Assembly (NCBI GenBank): GCA_031213475.1
Contig: JARUPZ010000016.1
Span: 4,965,491 to 5,029,490 of the forward strand
DNA length: 64,000 nucleotides
Source: Nereocystis luetkeana
Lineage: Eukaryota; Sar; Phaeophyceae; Laminariales; Laminariaceae
Direction of reading: 5' to 3'
Part shown: in pieces, positions 52,301-62,800 of the stretch
How the letters are laid out: every line of letters begins with the position of its first letter
Position numbering within the stretch: position 1 is the stretch's first letter
Translations under genes and position numbers: made by a program
The notes under the pieces: generated by a model
Told to the model about the DNA's origin: nothing
The model's input: the letters and a program-made list of their open reading frames with translations, nothing else
Database searches by the model: none

Positions 52301-55035
52301 ATAAACGGTAGACACGGCTTCTGAATACCCCCCCCGCCTCCGCCCACGCCTCCGCCACCGCCACCGATTAATGTCGCTGGATGGAAATGAACACAGGCGA
52401 AGATGAAGATGAAGAAGAAACAGCGAACCGCAGAGGAGGAGGGGGGCCGAGTGGAGGACAAGGGTAAGGGAGGGGGTGGGTCGTTGGGCCGCGGGGGCGC
52501 TGAGACGGCCGCGGAGCTGTGGACCAAGTTCTGCAAAGTGCGGCGGGACCTGGTGACCCCGCTCGACATGGATCGCCCTTGGATAACCGCCCAGTCGTTG
52601 GCGTTCGTTGACGGCTTCGGGGCGCATACCGCGATCAAGCTCGTCGGCTTCATCAAGGGTGTGTGCCGAGTCGGTACCGCAGGAGGGGGGGGGCACTCTG
52701 AATACACATGTAAAGCCCGCTTGGAGTCTTCGTATTTCTACCTAAACGGGCCTCGCATTTCCGTGCAGAGTGGTATCATGTCAAGCTGATTTCTTCCTTC
52801 GTGTTTGCCCCGTCCATAAATCCCTCCCCATCTCCAATTTTGTTCGCTTCGTTTTGCCATTTTCTGGCGCTCGAACGCACATCGCAGCGTCTCTGCCCGA
52901 CTGGAAGAAGAGGATCCAGAACAGAGATAACAACGCTCCCCGAGGCAGCCCCTCCGTGCTAATCGTTTGCGCGGGGGCGCGGCGCTGCGTCGAGGTGAGA
53001 CGGCAGAGGAGCTCGCTCTCAAGCGTAGCTGCAGCAGGGCGGAAAAAAGGGGCGGGTTGGGGGGGGGGGGGGGGGGGGGCGTCCTCTTTTGTTGCTTGCC
53101 ATGATCATTTGACCATCGACCACGCATCTCTTTCGAGACGGAGGGGGGGGCGTACTCATTCGTTGCTTGCCTTTTTCCTTGGACTATGGACCACGCATCC
53201 CTTTCGAGACGGAACACCGTCCCCCCTCCTCATTGAGACGCCTCCAACAGTAGTTGGGCACTCATTACGTTTTTTTTCATATAGGGGGTGGGCGTTCGTG
53301 GCCGTGATGCTTCTAGTTCAGAGCCATCACCAACGGATGGAAGCTCAATAACGAACCTGTCGGTTTGGGTTTTCTTGTCGGCAATGTGTCGTGTGGGACG
53401 GGCGGTGCTTCACTCGGAGCACTTAGTTTCCGTCATCCGTCTGCCGTCGGATCCACCCACCGGTGCCCGCAATGATTAGCTTTCGCCCGCGACCCCCCCC
53501 GTCCGTCCGTCCGTCCCGTCCCCCGTCGCGAACATTATTGTCGCTATTTTCAATTTTTTAACAGTTGTCTCTTTATTTTATGTACCATTTTCGGGTGCCC
53601 TTAGTGTTCACTTGTTGTCTCTTTCAGCCGAGTTCATACTTCTGACCCGTAGTCACAAGTCCAAACTCCCTTGCCCCTCTGGTCTACCCTACCCCCCTGT
53701 TCCGGTCTTTTTTTGTTTTGACCCGCGATGAGTCCAGCCAGCACTCCCAACAATCGTCTCGTAGAATCGTCGCGTCGAAAGGTTGCGTTAAACTGCAAAC
53801 ACCGGAAAGCAGCGAAACGGACTGTTTATGTTTTTGACGAACAACGCCCATACCGCTTCACACAACCGAAACCCTGGCCCTCACGCCCCTCCTCCCCCTC
53901 CCCTTGTTTCGTCAACGCCAACAAGGTGATGAAACACCTCACAGCGTTTCGGTGCCAGGTGCTGAAGCTTTTCGCGAAGCACCTCAAGATAGAAGAGCAG
54001 AAGGTCATGCTGAGGAAGGGCTGCTTCCCGCTCGCGGTGAGAAGGAACTTCCTTGTCGAGCCCCCTCCCCCCCCCCAAAGAAAAACACGTTTTACAATTC
54101 CCACCATACGGGCATTGGTACCGGTATATACCCAATTATATTTTCACGGTGACACGTAAGCGGTTGGTTGAGCACATGAGCATGACATTTCGTAGCGGCC
54201 AACTAAAAGACTAAGTGTGACCTTGTAGGCCGCGCCCGCTGCCTTCGCCGCGTTGATGTTCGCTTTTTTTCGTCCCCAAGGTCTACGTCCACGCCCAGTT
54301 CTTGTTCCTCCCACTTTGAGATTGCACCCACGTTTTTGGAGACGAACTACTTGGAGATAGTGTGCGATCAGTTTCGAAGTTGTAAAAAAGAGGCTCATTC
54401 TTTCAGAACTCGAACTCCCCAAGTTTTTCCTGGTCTAATTTCAGGCGTTTTGTCCCCATAATGGGATTGCAGTGGTATAAAAGTTGAAGCTTTACCGCTC
54501 GGCGGTGTAGAATCGGCGAGGCTCGCGGAGTAAGACGCTTGGCACCATCCGGCAAAGCGTAACATTAACAGTTATTTATGTACACCTTCCCTCGCTGTTT
54601 TTTCGCCTCGCGTTGTTGCTCCCACAAATGTTGTTGTGATTACACATGTCCGCATCATTTGAAATTGCTCGAGCAATAGTTGTTACACGGCCGATATCCA
54701 TACGTGTATACGCCCGTGCATATCCTTGGAACCCCTCCGCTGTTTGTGCGCTGCACCAGGTTGGAACTCCCGGGCGCATGCAGGCGTTGGCGGCGGCCGG
54801 GTGCCTCCGTCTCGACTCCTCCGCCCTGATCGTGCTTGACATGGAGAAAAACATCAAAGGAAGAGACGTGCTGGACATGGACGGCGTGGCCAACGACACC
54901 ATGGCTTTGCTCGCGGAGTACGTCCGGCCCCACTTGGCGCCCTCGTCTGCGAAGGGGAAGGCCGGGGGCGGGGGGGGGCAGGGGCAGGGCAAAGGAAAAG
55001 GAAAAGGGGGGCAACTGAGGATAGCGATGTACTGA
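49395..55035 (+). CDS. CMSS1: CMSS1/Cms1 family 90S pre-ribosome (small-subunit processome) protein
   Basis: Family members associate with the U3-containing 90S pre-ribosome in the nucleolus. Exons: 49395-49479, 51104-51429, 52397-52658, 52888-52994, 53926-54036, 54760-55035; phases agree and give 388 residues (human CMSS1: 279). The N-terminus MGDDLGDEWE matches the human MADDLGDEWW start. Residues about 30-170 are a Lys-rich then Asp/Glu-rich low-complexity stretch, probably disordered. The conserved part follows: SVLIVCAGARRCVEVMKHL, TAFR, VLKLFAKHLKIEEQ, VGTPGRMQAL (298-307), SSALIVLDMEKN (about 317-328) and the end LRIAMY (human LKLGLF). The TPGR and VLDME positions resemble DEAD-box helicase motifs Ib and II, but DEAD is lost and no Walker A is present, so ATP hydrolysis is unlikely. 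A Gly/Lys-rich insertion precedes the C-terminus. The exon 2 donor (AAG then GTGCCT) is weak. Confidence 0.9.
52995..53925 (+). other. CMSS1 intron 4 with two antisense R2 copies
   Basis: R2 copies on the minus strand lie at 53055-53145 and 53146-53290. Both have CATCTCTTTCGAGACGGA or CATCCCTTTCGAGACGGAAC; the second extends to GACGCCTCCAACAGTAGTTG and TTACGTTTTTTTTCATATAG. Nothing else recognisable is present. Confidence 0.6.
54310..54490. mobile_element. MITE-B remnant, disrupted
   Basis: A left part (GACGAACTACTTGGAGATAG) and a right part (AATTTCAGGCGTTTTGTCCC, GGGATTGCAGTGGTATAAAA) are separated by about 70 unrelated bases, in CMSS1 intron 5. Confidence 0.45.
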
Positions 55036-56804
55036 TCGCGCCCTAGTGATGGTTTGGAAGAGATATGTGTTTCACTCGTGTATCGGTGCCGTGCGAATCG
55101 ATCTCTTGATTCTTGGTTTTCGAAGAAGCGGGGCAAGCTGTGGTGAACTCCCGTGAAGCCCCACCATGTATTTTACTGACGCAGCACCTGCTAAAAGGGC
55201 TTAAAAGTACAGAGTACGTCGTAGGAAGATCAGACAAAAGTCCTCGTTCTCCTATCAGATCCGACAGAAGATCCTCGATGACTGTGGCAAGGGGTCTACC
55301 CCTTCCTAGTTGTTTTCTCTGGAGACTCTCGGGCTGCGTCCCTGCCCCTTACTACTTGATGAACGATTGCTGTTATTGCCTGCGTTCGGCGCTCGGGTGC
55401 AGCTCCGAAATCCTGCATGACCACGACCTAGCGCAAAGCAAGTTTGTTCCCTGAAACTGCTGCCAGCCCTCGGAAACACACGCCCCGCACCTACGCCCTG
55501 CACGTGGGACACTGCTATCTTGTTCCAAAGGAGCTAGGGACTACCCCCGCACGATACCGTACGTCACGACGTGGAAGGTAATGTATTGCACGAAAAAATG
55601 TTGCACGATGGTGCCTGATGGGTACGTTTAGTTGGTGTTGTGGTTATTTTTCTCACATTATCGCATTGCCCCAAGACAATACAGAGTCCGTGATCGCAGG
55701 ACACAGGCTCCAATAACTCCGGTGGAGTGGAAGAATACCTCGGGAAAAATATAAAAAAGCAAGCAAAGAACACACAACATGATGACTGAAGCACATCTAC
55801 ACCTCAGACAAAAATAAAAAGTGAGATGTACTCGTACCATATATACTCCAGAGGAAGCGAGAACTTGTGTCAATTCCGCTGTCAAATCGTCATGTTTACG
55901 TTGTTTACAACGCACCAGGTTAGCCCGTTGTGGCGCCTACGGCCCACGGTCCGTGCATCGTACCAGTATGATACTGACTACGCGGCATTGCAGGAGGTCC
56001 TCGTAGGAGCACTTAAAAATATATATATACTTCTTCGGACAAAGACACATCCCTGGTAGACGCCGGTATGTGAGACCATAGATATGTGCAGTAAGTAGTC
56101 CGTACAGAGTCATATCGGCAGGCACAAGCAGACAGCAGCATTGCTGCAGCACATCGAAAAAAACAGAGGGCATAGCGGAATACCGTTCGGATTTTTGGTA
56201 GAAAGACAAAAAATATTGCGAACAAACGGTCTCGTTGGTACTGCCGGGGACGGGATGCGCATGCGCACACAACAACAGCAACAGTCGGCTACCCAAGTTT
56301 CATGACACAGGAATACAAATGACGAGGCCAGCGATAAAGGATCTCAGTGGGACCAGAGTCTCCCCCGCCCGCTCTATCTATCTCCTGGCGGTCGGCGGTG
56401 AGTGGGGGTGTAAGGGGTGAAGGGGGCGTGGAGGGCGCAAATGGATTCGCTTCGAGACGTTACCGATTTTTATCCCCGTAATGATAACGCCTCCATAGCT
56501 GAATACTGTTCGTCTTATCCCTTTTCTCGTATATTTCGTATTTCAAATTTGTTGCTTTGCTGGGATCAACAGCGCAGCAAGGCGCAGCGGAGCGGAGCCC
56601 TCCTCCAGCGGGCGGGAGCGTACACACCGAAGGGGGCGTGGGCCAGACAAGGCAGTCCATAGGGGCCGCCCAAACCGCGCGTGGCACGCGTACTTGGCCC
56701 TTGGTATAGCTCAAGGGATATCCCAAAACGTTTTGCCCGCGCCAAGAAAGCTCCCACGCGGGTGCTTTTGGCGGGACTGCGAGACATCGAGACGAGGGCG
56801 TCTC
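55036..56804. other. intergenic stretch between CMSS1 and the large AT-hook gene
   Basis: It should include the CMSS1 3' UTR and the promoter of the next gene. A block at about 55682-55770 recurs at 57522-57610 (GGCTCCAATAACTC, GAGTGGAAGAA, ATACCTC). No exon was recognised. Confidence 0.5.
55682..55770. repeat. dispersed duplicate, copy 1
   Basis: GTCCGTGATCGCAGGACACA and GGCTCCAATAACTCCGGTGG match 57522-57610 with small differences. Confidence 0.55.
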
Positions 56805-59800
56805 ATGGCTGATATCGGAGGGGATGGGGCTTCGCTGATGATGGGGGGCTTCGATCCCTCTGCATTTACTGGTGAGCTCTGTCCTCGTTGGGGACCCTAT
56901 GGGCGTGTTCCCTTGGGACGCGTTGGTGTGCGTGTTTGTGCTGTCGAGCTGCGACCTTGATACTACCCTCCTCCTCCTTTGTAAGCCTCAGCAGTGTTGC
57001 ACTTTTAGAGTTTAGAGGCCTTGCGTCACTGCTGCGCGCCTTCGTCTGCAGGGGAGTGCCGTCCGTGTGCACCACGTCGATTCCCGAGAGCCAGAGCAGT
57101 TGGATGAAGTACGTGCCATTTCCCTCGCCCTCTTCTTCCTCTGAGTGCACGAGCGTTGCAGTTGCAGGCACCAGCGTTACTTTCCAAGAAAACGGTTCGC
57201 CAGTATGCCTCTCTCTGTACCCATTTTGCAAATTAGAACCAGGCCAGGGCACAGCTTTCCACCGCAGCTACCCAAGGCAGCGTAGTTGTGAATTGCCACT
57301 CGTACACGCTCTTGTACTACCAACCGTAGATCGACCAGTATTCAGTGCAGTACCCCAGCCTAATATAGAGCTTTATATTGGGCTCTTACTTTGTATCAGG
57401 TACCACGTACATGTGGTACAGCAGCAGTAGCCGGTACTCGTATTAATACCAGGCACCAGGTTGTTTTGTTGTTGTTGTTGTTGTTGTTGTTGTTCTCACA
57501 TTGTTAACTCACAATACACTGCAGTCCGTGGTCGCAGGACAGGCTCCAATAACTCTGGAGTGGAAGAAATACCTCAAGTAAAAACAGAGGCAAAAGCAAA
57601 AAACAAGCATACGCACTCCACCACTGCGGACACCAGGGAAGCAAAAAGGAGACTATAATACCGGTAGCAGACAAAAACCTAAAAAACCAGGTATACTATC
57701 CTGGCTTGTTGCTTCCAAGCACGCAGTACTCGTATTCTACATCGCTTGTTTTGCGGTACCCATGAAAGTCAGAAGACTTGTGATCCGCAGATACACAGCG
57801 CTTTTTATTTTCCATCGCTGTACAGCAGTACTGCTGCTGTTGTACGTTGTACTCGTCGTATTAATATATCATACCCCCACGTTTGCGTACAACAACACTT
57901 CTCCCCCCCACCGCTCTCTCTGACGAAGCCGGTGGTTTATCTCACGGCCTGACGGGTTTCTCGGCTTCGTTCCATCCCCCCGAGCACAGAATGGCACTCT
58001 GCTGCTGTAGCCGCTGTGATGCTGTGGCGTTGTTACCAGCTATCGTATTGGCAACAACAACAGGAGCAGTGTTTTGAGTTTTTGGGTGAGACGGAGGCGC
58101 TCATCCTCATCCTGCTGCTGTGTAGTCCCTACTCCCCACGTTGCTTGCGCTACTATTAATAGGTAGACTGGCGGTATGTACGTACTGCTGTTCACGCTGC
58201 TTTTGTAGAGCACCAGCCGCGCAGTTTACGTTGCTTCAAGGTTGCTCGTGCTGCCGCTGTTGCTGCACCACACCACACGCCCTGCAGCCACCAGCGCAAG
58301 ATGGTTGCTCCTGCTGCCGCTGTTGCTGCGCCACACCTCACGCCCTTCAGCCACCAGCGGCACGTATGTACGTAGCGATTCGGATTTTAAGATTTACGAG
58401 CCAACCCCTTGCCTTTCGTGCCCTTCGCGGCCCGTCGACGCTATGCCACAAGCTAACGGCAACTTCTGCCATCCACAACGCTTCGGACACCGGGCGAGAC
58501 GCTCGGTGTTTTTGTGAATGATAACCTCACCATACATTCTACGTACATGTGCATTATTTTCGTACTAAATATAGCACATCGACAGGCATCGCGCTGCTGC
58601 GACAAGCACCGCTCCTGTGTTTCGTGTGAAGAAACCGTTTATGTGCTACGTACTCTATGGTAAACCTTAGTCGGTGGCCCCCCGCTCAATTGGTTCGGTG
58701 GTACTCTCCTTGAAGCCTGCAGCGTTGTCGCGGTTCGCTATGAATGAGATCAGTGCCGACGGTCTTCGTGTTTCAACCCCTAGGCACGGCAGGCGTTGCA
58801 ACTGCCGTCAACGACTTTCAGAATACCGCCCTGATGAGAGCGTTTTTACGTTTCATACCTTTCTACGGCTTGAGTGGGCGCAACCTGATGAAAGTCGACG
58901 ACCGGACGGCATGCTGCACCTGACCCGTAATACAAAATGAAACACAAGAACCGGGGCGGGTCGAGGTCGAGGGGGGGGAGGGGGGGGGGGGGGGGCTTCT
59001 CGCTCTGTCCCCGGATTTTGTAGTAACATACAATTTTAGACTGGCGACACATTTAGAAGGAATGACAAAAACTCAACCCCTCCAACCAATGAACGCACCA
59101 ACCAACCACGCGAATAACTATCCGACCACTACCGCTGAACCTGGGCAAGCACGACTGCACAACCCCATCCCCTCAAATCTGGCTCGCACTCGAAATGCCT
59201 TGATGCGCCGCGCTCACTCATCGCGTTCCCGTGTCTTGGGGTCTTTCTAAACCCAAAAAACCCTTCCTGTGGCGTTCAAAAAAAGGTCGCGACGAGGACC
59301 TCATCCTTCCGGGAGACAGCCTCTTCGGCTTCTCCGCCGCGGCGGGGATAGACGGAAACGGCGACGTGGAAGTTGATGTCGGCGGCGCGAGCGCATCGTT
59401 TCAGGCGTCTGCCTCCCTTCCGCCCGAGGCCGGCTACTCCAAGGCCTCGTCGTCGTGGGGCTTGAGTTCGAGACACCGGGGTACCGGCGGCGTCGACGGT
59501 GAGGGCGCGATCGGGAAGGACGGAGGAGGAACAGGGGCAGGGGGAGGGGGAGAGGAAGGTACGGGCGCAAGGAGCTTGCTGAAAACGCCCTCGCTCTTGC
59601 AGTCGCTTGATGCTGTCATTGTTTCTGCGGCTGCCCGCGACGCTGCTAACGCGACAGCGGCGGCGGCCGTGTCGGCAGCAGCAGCAGCAGCAGCAGCAGT
59701 GGACAGGAGCGCGGCCAAGGCGAAAGCGAAGGGGGTGATGACGAAGAAGACTACGAAATCTGGGCCTCGCAAACCCAGCAGCTGCGGTAGCAGCAGCGAA

Positions 59801-62800
59801 AGCAGGAACATTAACGGCGCAACCTCCGCCGGTGATGCCGATGTCGGCAACGATGCCGGCAGCGATGCCGCTAGGGTCGCCCCTTGCCGACCCGCAACAA
59901 GCCTGGCGAGGCCGAGACAGGGGTCGTCGGACAAGCAAGGGGCTGGCGCCGCTGCCGCCTCCTCGGCTGCTCCAGCCGCCGCCGCCGCTGTCGGAAGAAG
60001 GACGGCGTCATCGGTCGTTCCCTCCTCTGTATCTTCCCCCTCGTCCTCCTCCTCGTCCTCCCCCTCCTCACCCTCGAAACGCCGACGCGGGGGGGGCGTG
60101 GGCGGTCACGGAGGATCGCGCCGCAGAGCGTCGCCCGGCCGTCGCGGCGAAGGGACGCTGAAGAAGGGGCGCCCACGGTCGAACGCTGCTGCTGCTTCCA
60201 CGGCCGCGGCGGGGGCGGGGGCTGGGGGGGGAACGTGGGCGGCTTTGGTAAGCGGAGCAAAGCCAATGAATCGACGGCCTGGTGGCCCTCGCTGTCGTCC
60301 GCCGGCTAGAAGGACAAGTCTTGAGGGCGAGGGCGGGGTGGTCGGAGGGCGCTTGGGGGAGAAGCCCGCGCCGAGTGTTGAACGAAGCGCGAGCTCTGAT
60401 GTGGCGGATCTGGAGGAGGAGTTGGAGGCGGAGTCGAAGGGGGAGTTGGATGTGGAGCCGGCGACGAGAGATTGTGCGGCGGGCATGCCGGCGGGGATGG
60501 AGCTCATACCGGGCTTCGAAGACACGATAGACTCGCACTTCATGGCGGCGCTGCTGCAAGGAGATGCGACCTCGCAGCCCGGGGCGGATAAAGGAGTGGC
60601 GAAGGGGGCGAGCGGGGGCGGTGACGAGGGGAAGGACGAGGGATGCGGTGTCGGTTTTCCCTTGGATCTGGCGGAGACGCCGCTGAAGGGTTTCGACGCT
60701 TCGCCCGCCGCGGCCGCCTCCGAGGTCGCTGGTGCCGCTCAGGAGGGACCCTCCGCGTTAGCCGGGGCGAAGCTGGGAATGTCTCCCGAGAGTGTGGGCG
60801 TCGCGAGAAAAGAACGAGAAGGAGATAAAGGAGGTTCTTCTGTTGACGGACCGTCGATTACCTCTGACCGGCTCGAAGCGGCGTGGCGGTCGGACGACGA
60901 GGAGGGTGAGGTCGTTGGCGCAACACCGTCGCCTGTAGAGGTGACCCCCAGTCCGGTGGCGCCGGTGGATTCTGCGCCTGCTGCGGCTGCGGCTGCTGCG
61001 GCTGCTGAATCCGCGTCACCATCGCTACCGTCACCGCCGCCGTTGCTTCCACAACCGCTGTCGACGGCCGCGCCGCCTCTGCCGACCGCGTCTGTTGCAG
61101 CAGTGGCACCGTCGCCGTCGCTACTGTCACCGCCGCCTTTGCCTCCACAACCGCTGTCGGCGGCCGAGCGGCCTCTGCCGACCGCGGCTGTTGCAGCAAC
61201 GGCAGCGCCGTCGCTGCCGCCGCCGTCACCAATGTTAGCGCCCTCGGCGACGCCACAGGTGATTGCACCGGTGTGTGTTGCTGATTCAGGTGCCGGAAAA
61301 GAAGGTAGCTCGCGCGTGATAGAGCGTGGCGGGAGGAAACGAGAGAAACAAAAATATAAGGAGAAGGAAGAGGAGAAGAAGGAGCCGCGCACGCGTAACC
61401 CCGCCGCCGCTCCAACTCCACATAAGACAGCGCGAGAAAGGGCTAGAGAGGAAGCGACGGCGGTGCTGAAGAAAAAGGCGGCGCCGGTAACGGCGAGCAC
61501 CAGGGCGGAGAACGCCGCGGAAGAGGGCGCGCGGGCGATGTATGTCGCGGAGCCCAAGGAGCACGCAGAACGGGCGGGAGAGCCTTGTCCTGACGTTTCT
61601 GTTAGCCACCGGACTGTCCGCGGCCGCTTGGGTGGGGCGGACGGGAAGGTGGAGGGGGTGGGTGGGAGTTTAGGGGCGGAAGGGGCCGCACCGCTGCCGG
61701 AAGCGGCGATCGCTCCCTCGTCGTTTTTCGTGCCGGGCGTGGAAGGTCCTAGGGGTGTTTTGGACGCAGCTGCCTTTAATGCTGGCGCACGCGTCAGCGA
61801 TTGGGAGTTGCCTTCAGCGCCCGAGCCGCGTACGCTTCCCCGGAAGGTGTCGTTGCGTTTCGTACCTCGAGACCAAGTTACCAAGGACAGGGTGGCGGAG
61901 CGAGACTACCTTCCTTTCCAAAAGCTTACGGCCCCGGTGAGTGGATTTTTGTGACCCCGAAAGGAGATAACGCTGGGGACAAGTCGGGAGAGCTTTGAGG
62001 GAAGTACCTTTGGTGGTAGACTTTGGCCCTCTGTTGTATCAGTTGCAACTCGGTTCACAGTACAGGAGGAGGTTTGATATTTGGATAAATGTTTATCTTC
62101 GTTGAGTCTGTCAACAGTGTCTCGGGTCTGGCAATGCATCGTGCACCTGTGTGTTGCGAAACAGCTCATCGTATCACCTTCTGCCCCTCCTTGCGAGGTC
62201 GCCCTGGCCGCTTTTTGCATCTGACTCCCCCCCGCGCTCACATCCCCCCCCCCCCCCCCCACTCCCTACCCCGTGCCGCCACAGCTGTGGAAACCCCTCG
62301 AGGCGGTCTTCAAGTTCATGAAGAGGAAATGGAGAGGAGTAGCTCTCAGCGACCTCAACAGCATCCGCATCGCGTTCGACTCACCCGAGAGCCACGGCCA
62401 GGCCTCCAGCCCAACGGATTCTGGCCGAACGATTGTGTGGGGCGCGGAGAGGAGCGGTGACGCCCTCACCGACCTCGTCTACTCTCTCCCGGACTCGGCG
62501 ATCGCCCGCCTCTGTGAGGAGGAGGCGTTAGACCTCACGTACACGTTTTTGGCCGGCCCCGTGGGCCCTTTCCTGCTGGCGGGGTCGGCACCCTGGGATA
62601 CCGCGATAAAGATTGCGTCGCGGACGTCGTCTCCGTCTCCTTCCGCGTCAAATTCCCCCGCTACACGACCGTTGCCATCGCCCGCGATGGCTTATCCTGA
62701 CGGCCACGCCCCAACCCCGGCAGCGGCAGCAGTGGCTGCACCCTCGCCCGCGATGGCTTATCCTGACGTCGACGCCCCAGCCCCGGCGGCGGCAGCAGTG

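Noticed and set aside
59231-59285. Extending the long exon of the AT-hook gene upstream to 59231
   Set aside because: That start is GTG and the frame is closed at about 59200 with no ATG. The acceptor at 59285 gives the phase that matches exon 1.
60739-61884. Minus-strand open frame of 381 codons (Ser/Ala/Gly-rich)
   Set aside because: It is the antisense shadow of the long exon of the AT-hook gene. High GC makes several frames open, and only the plus-strand frame joins to other exons in phase.
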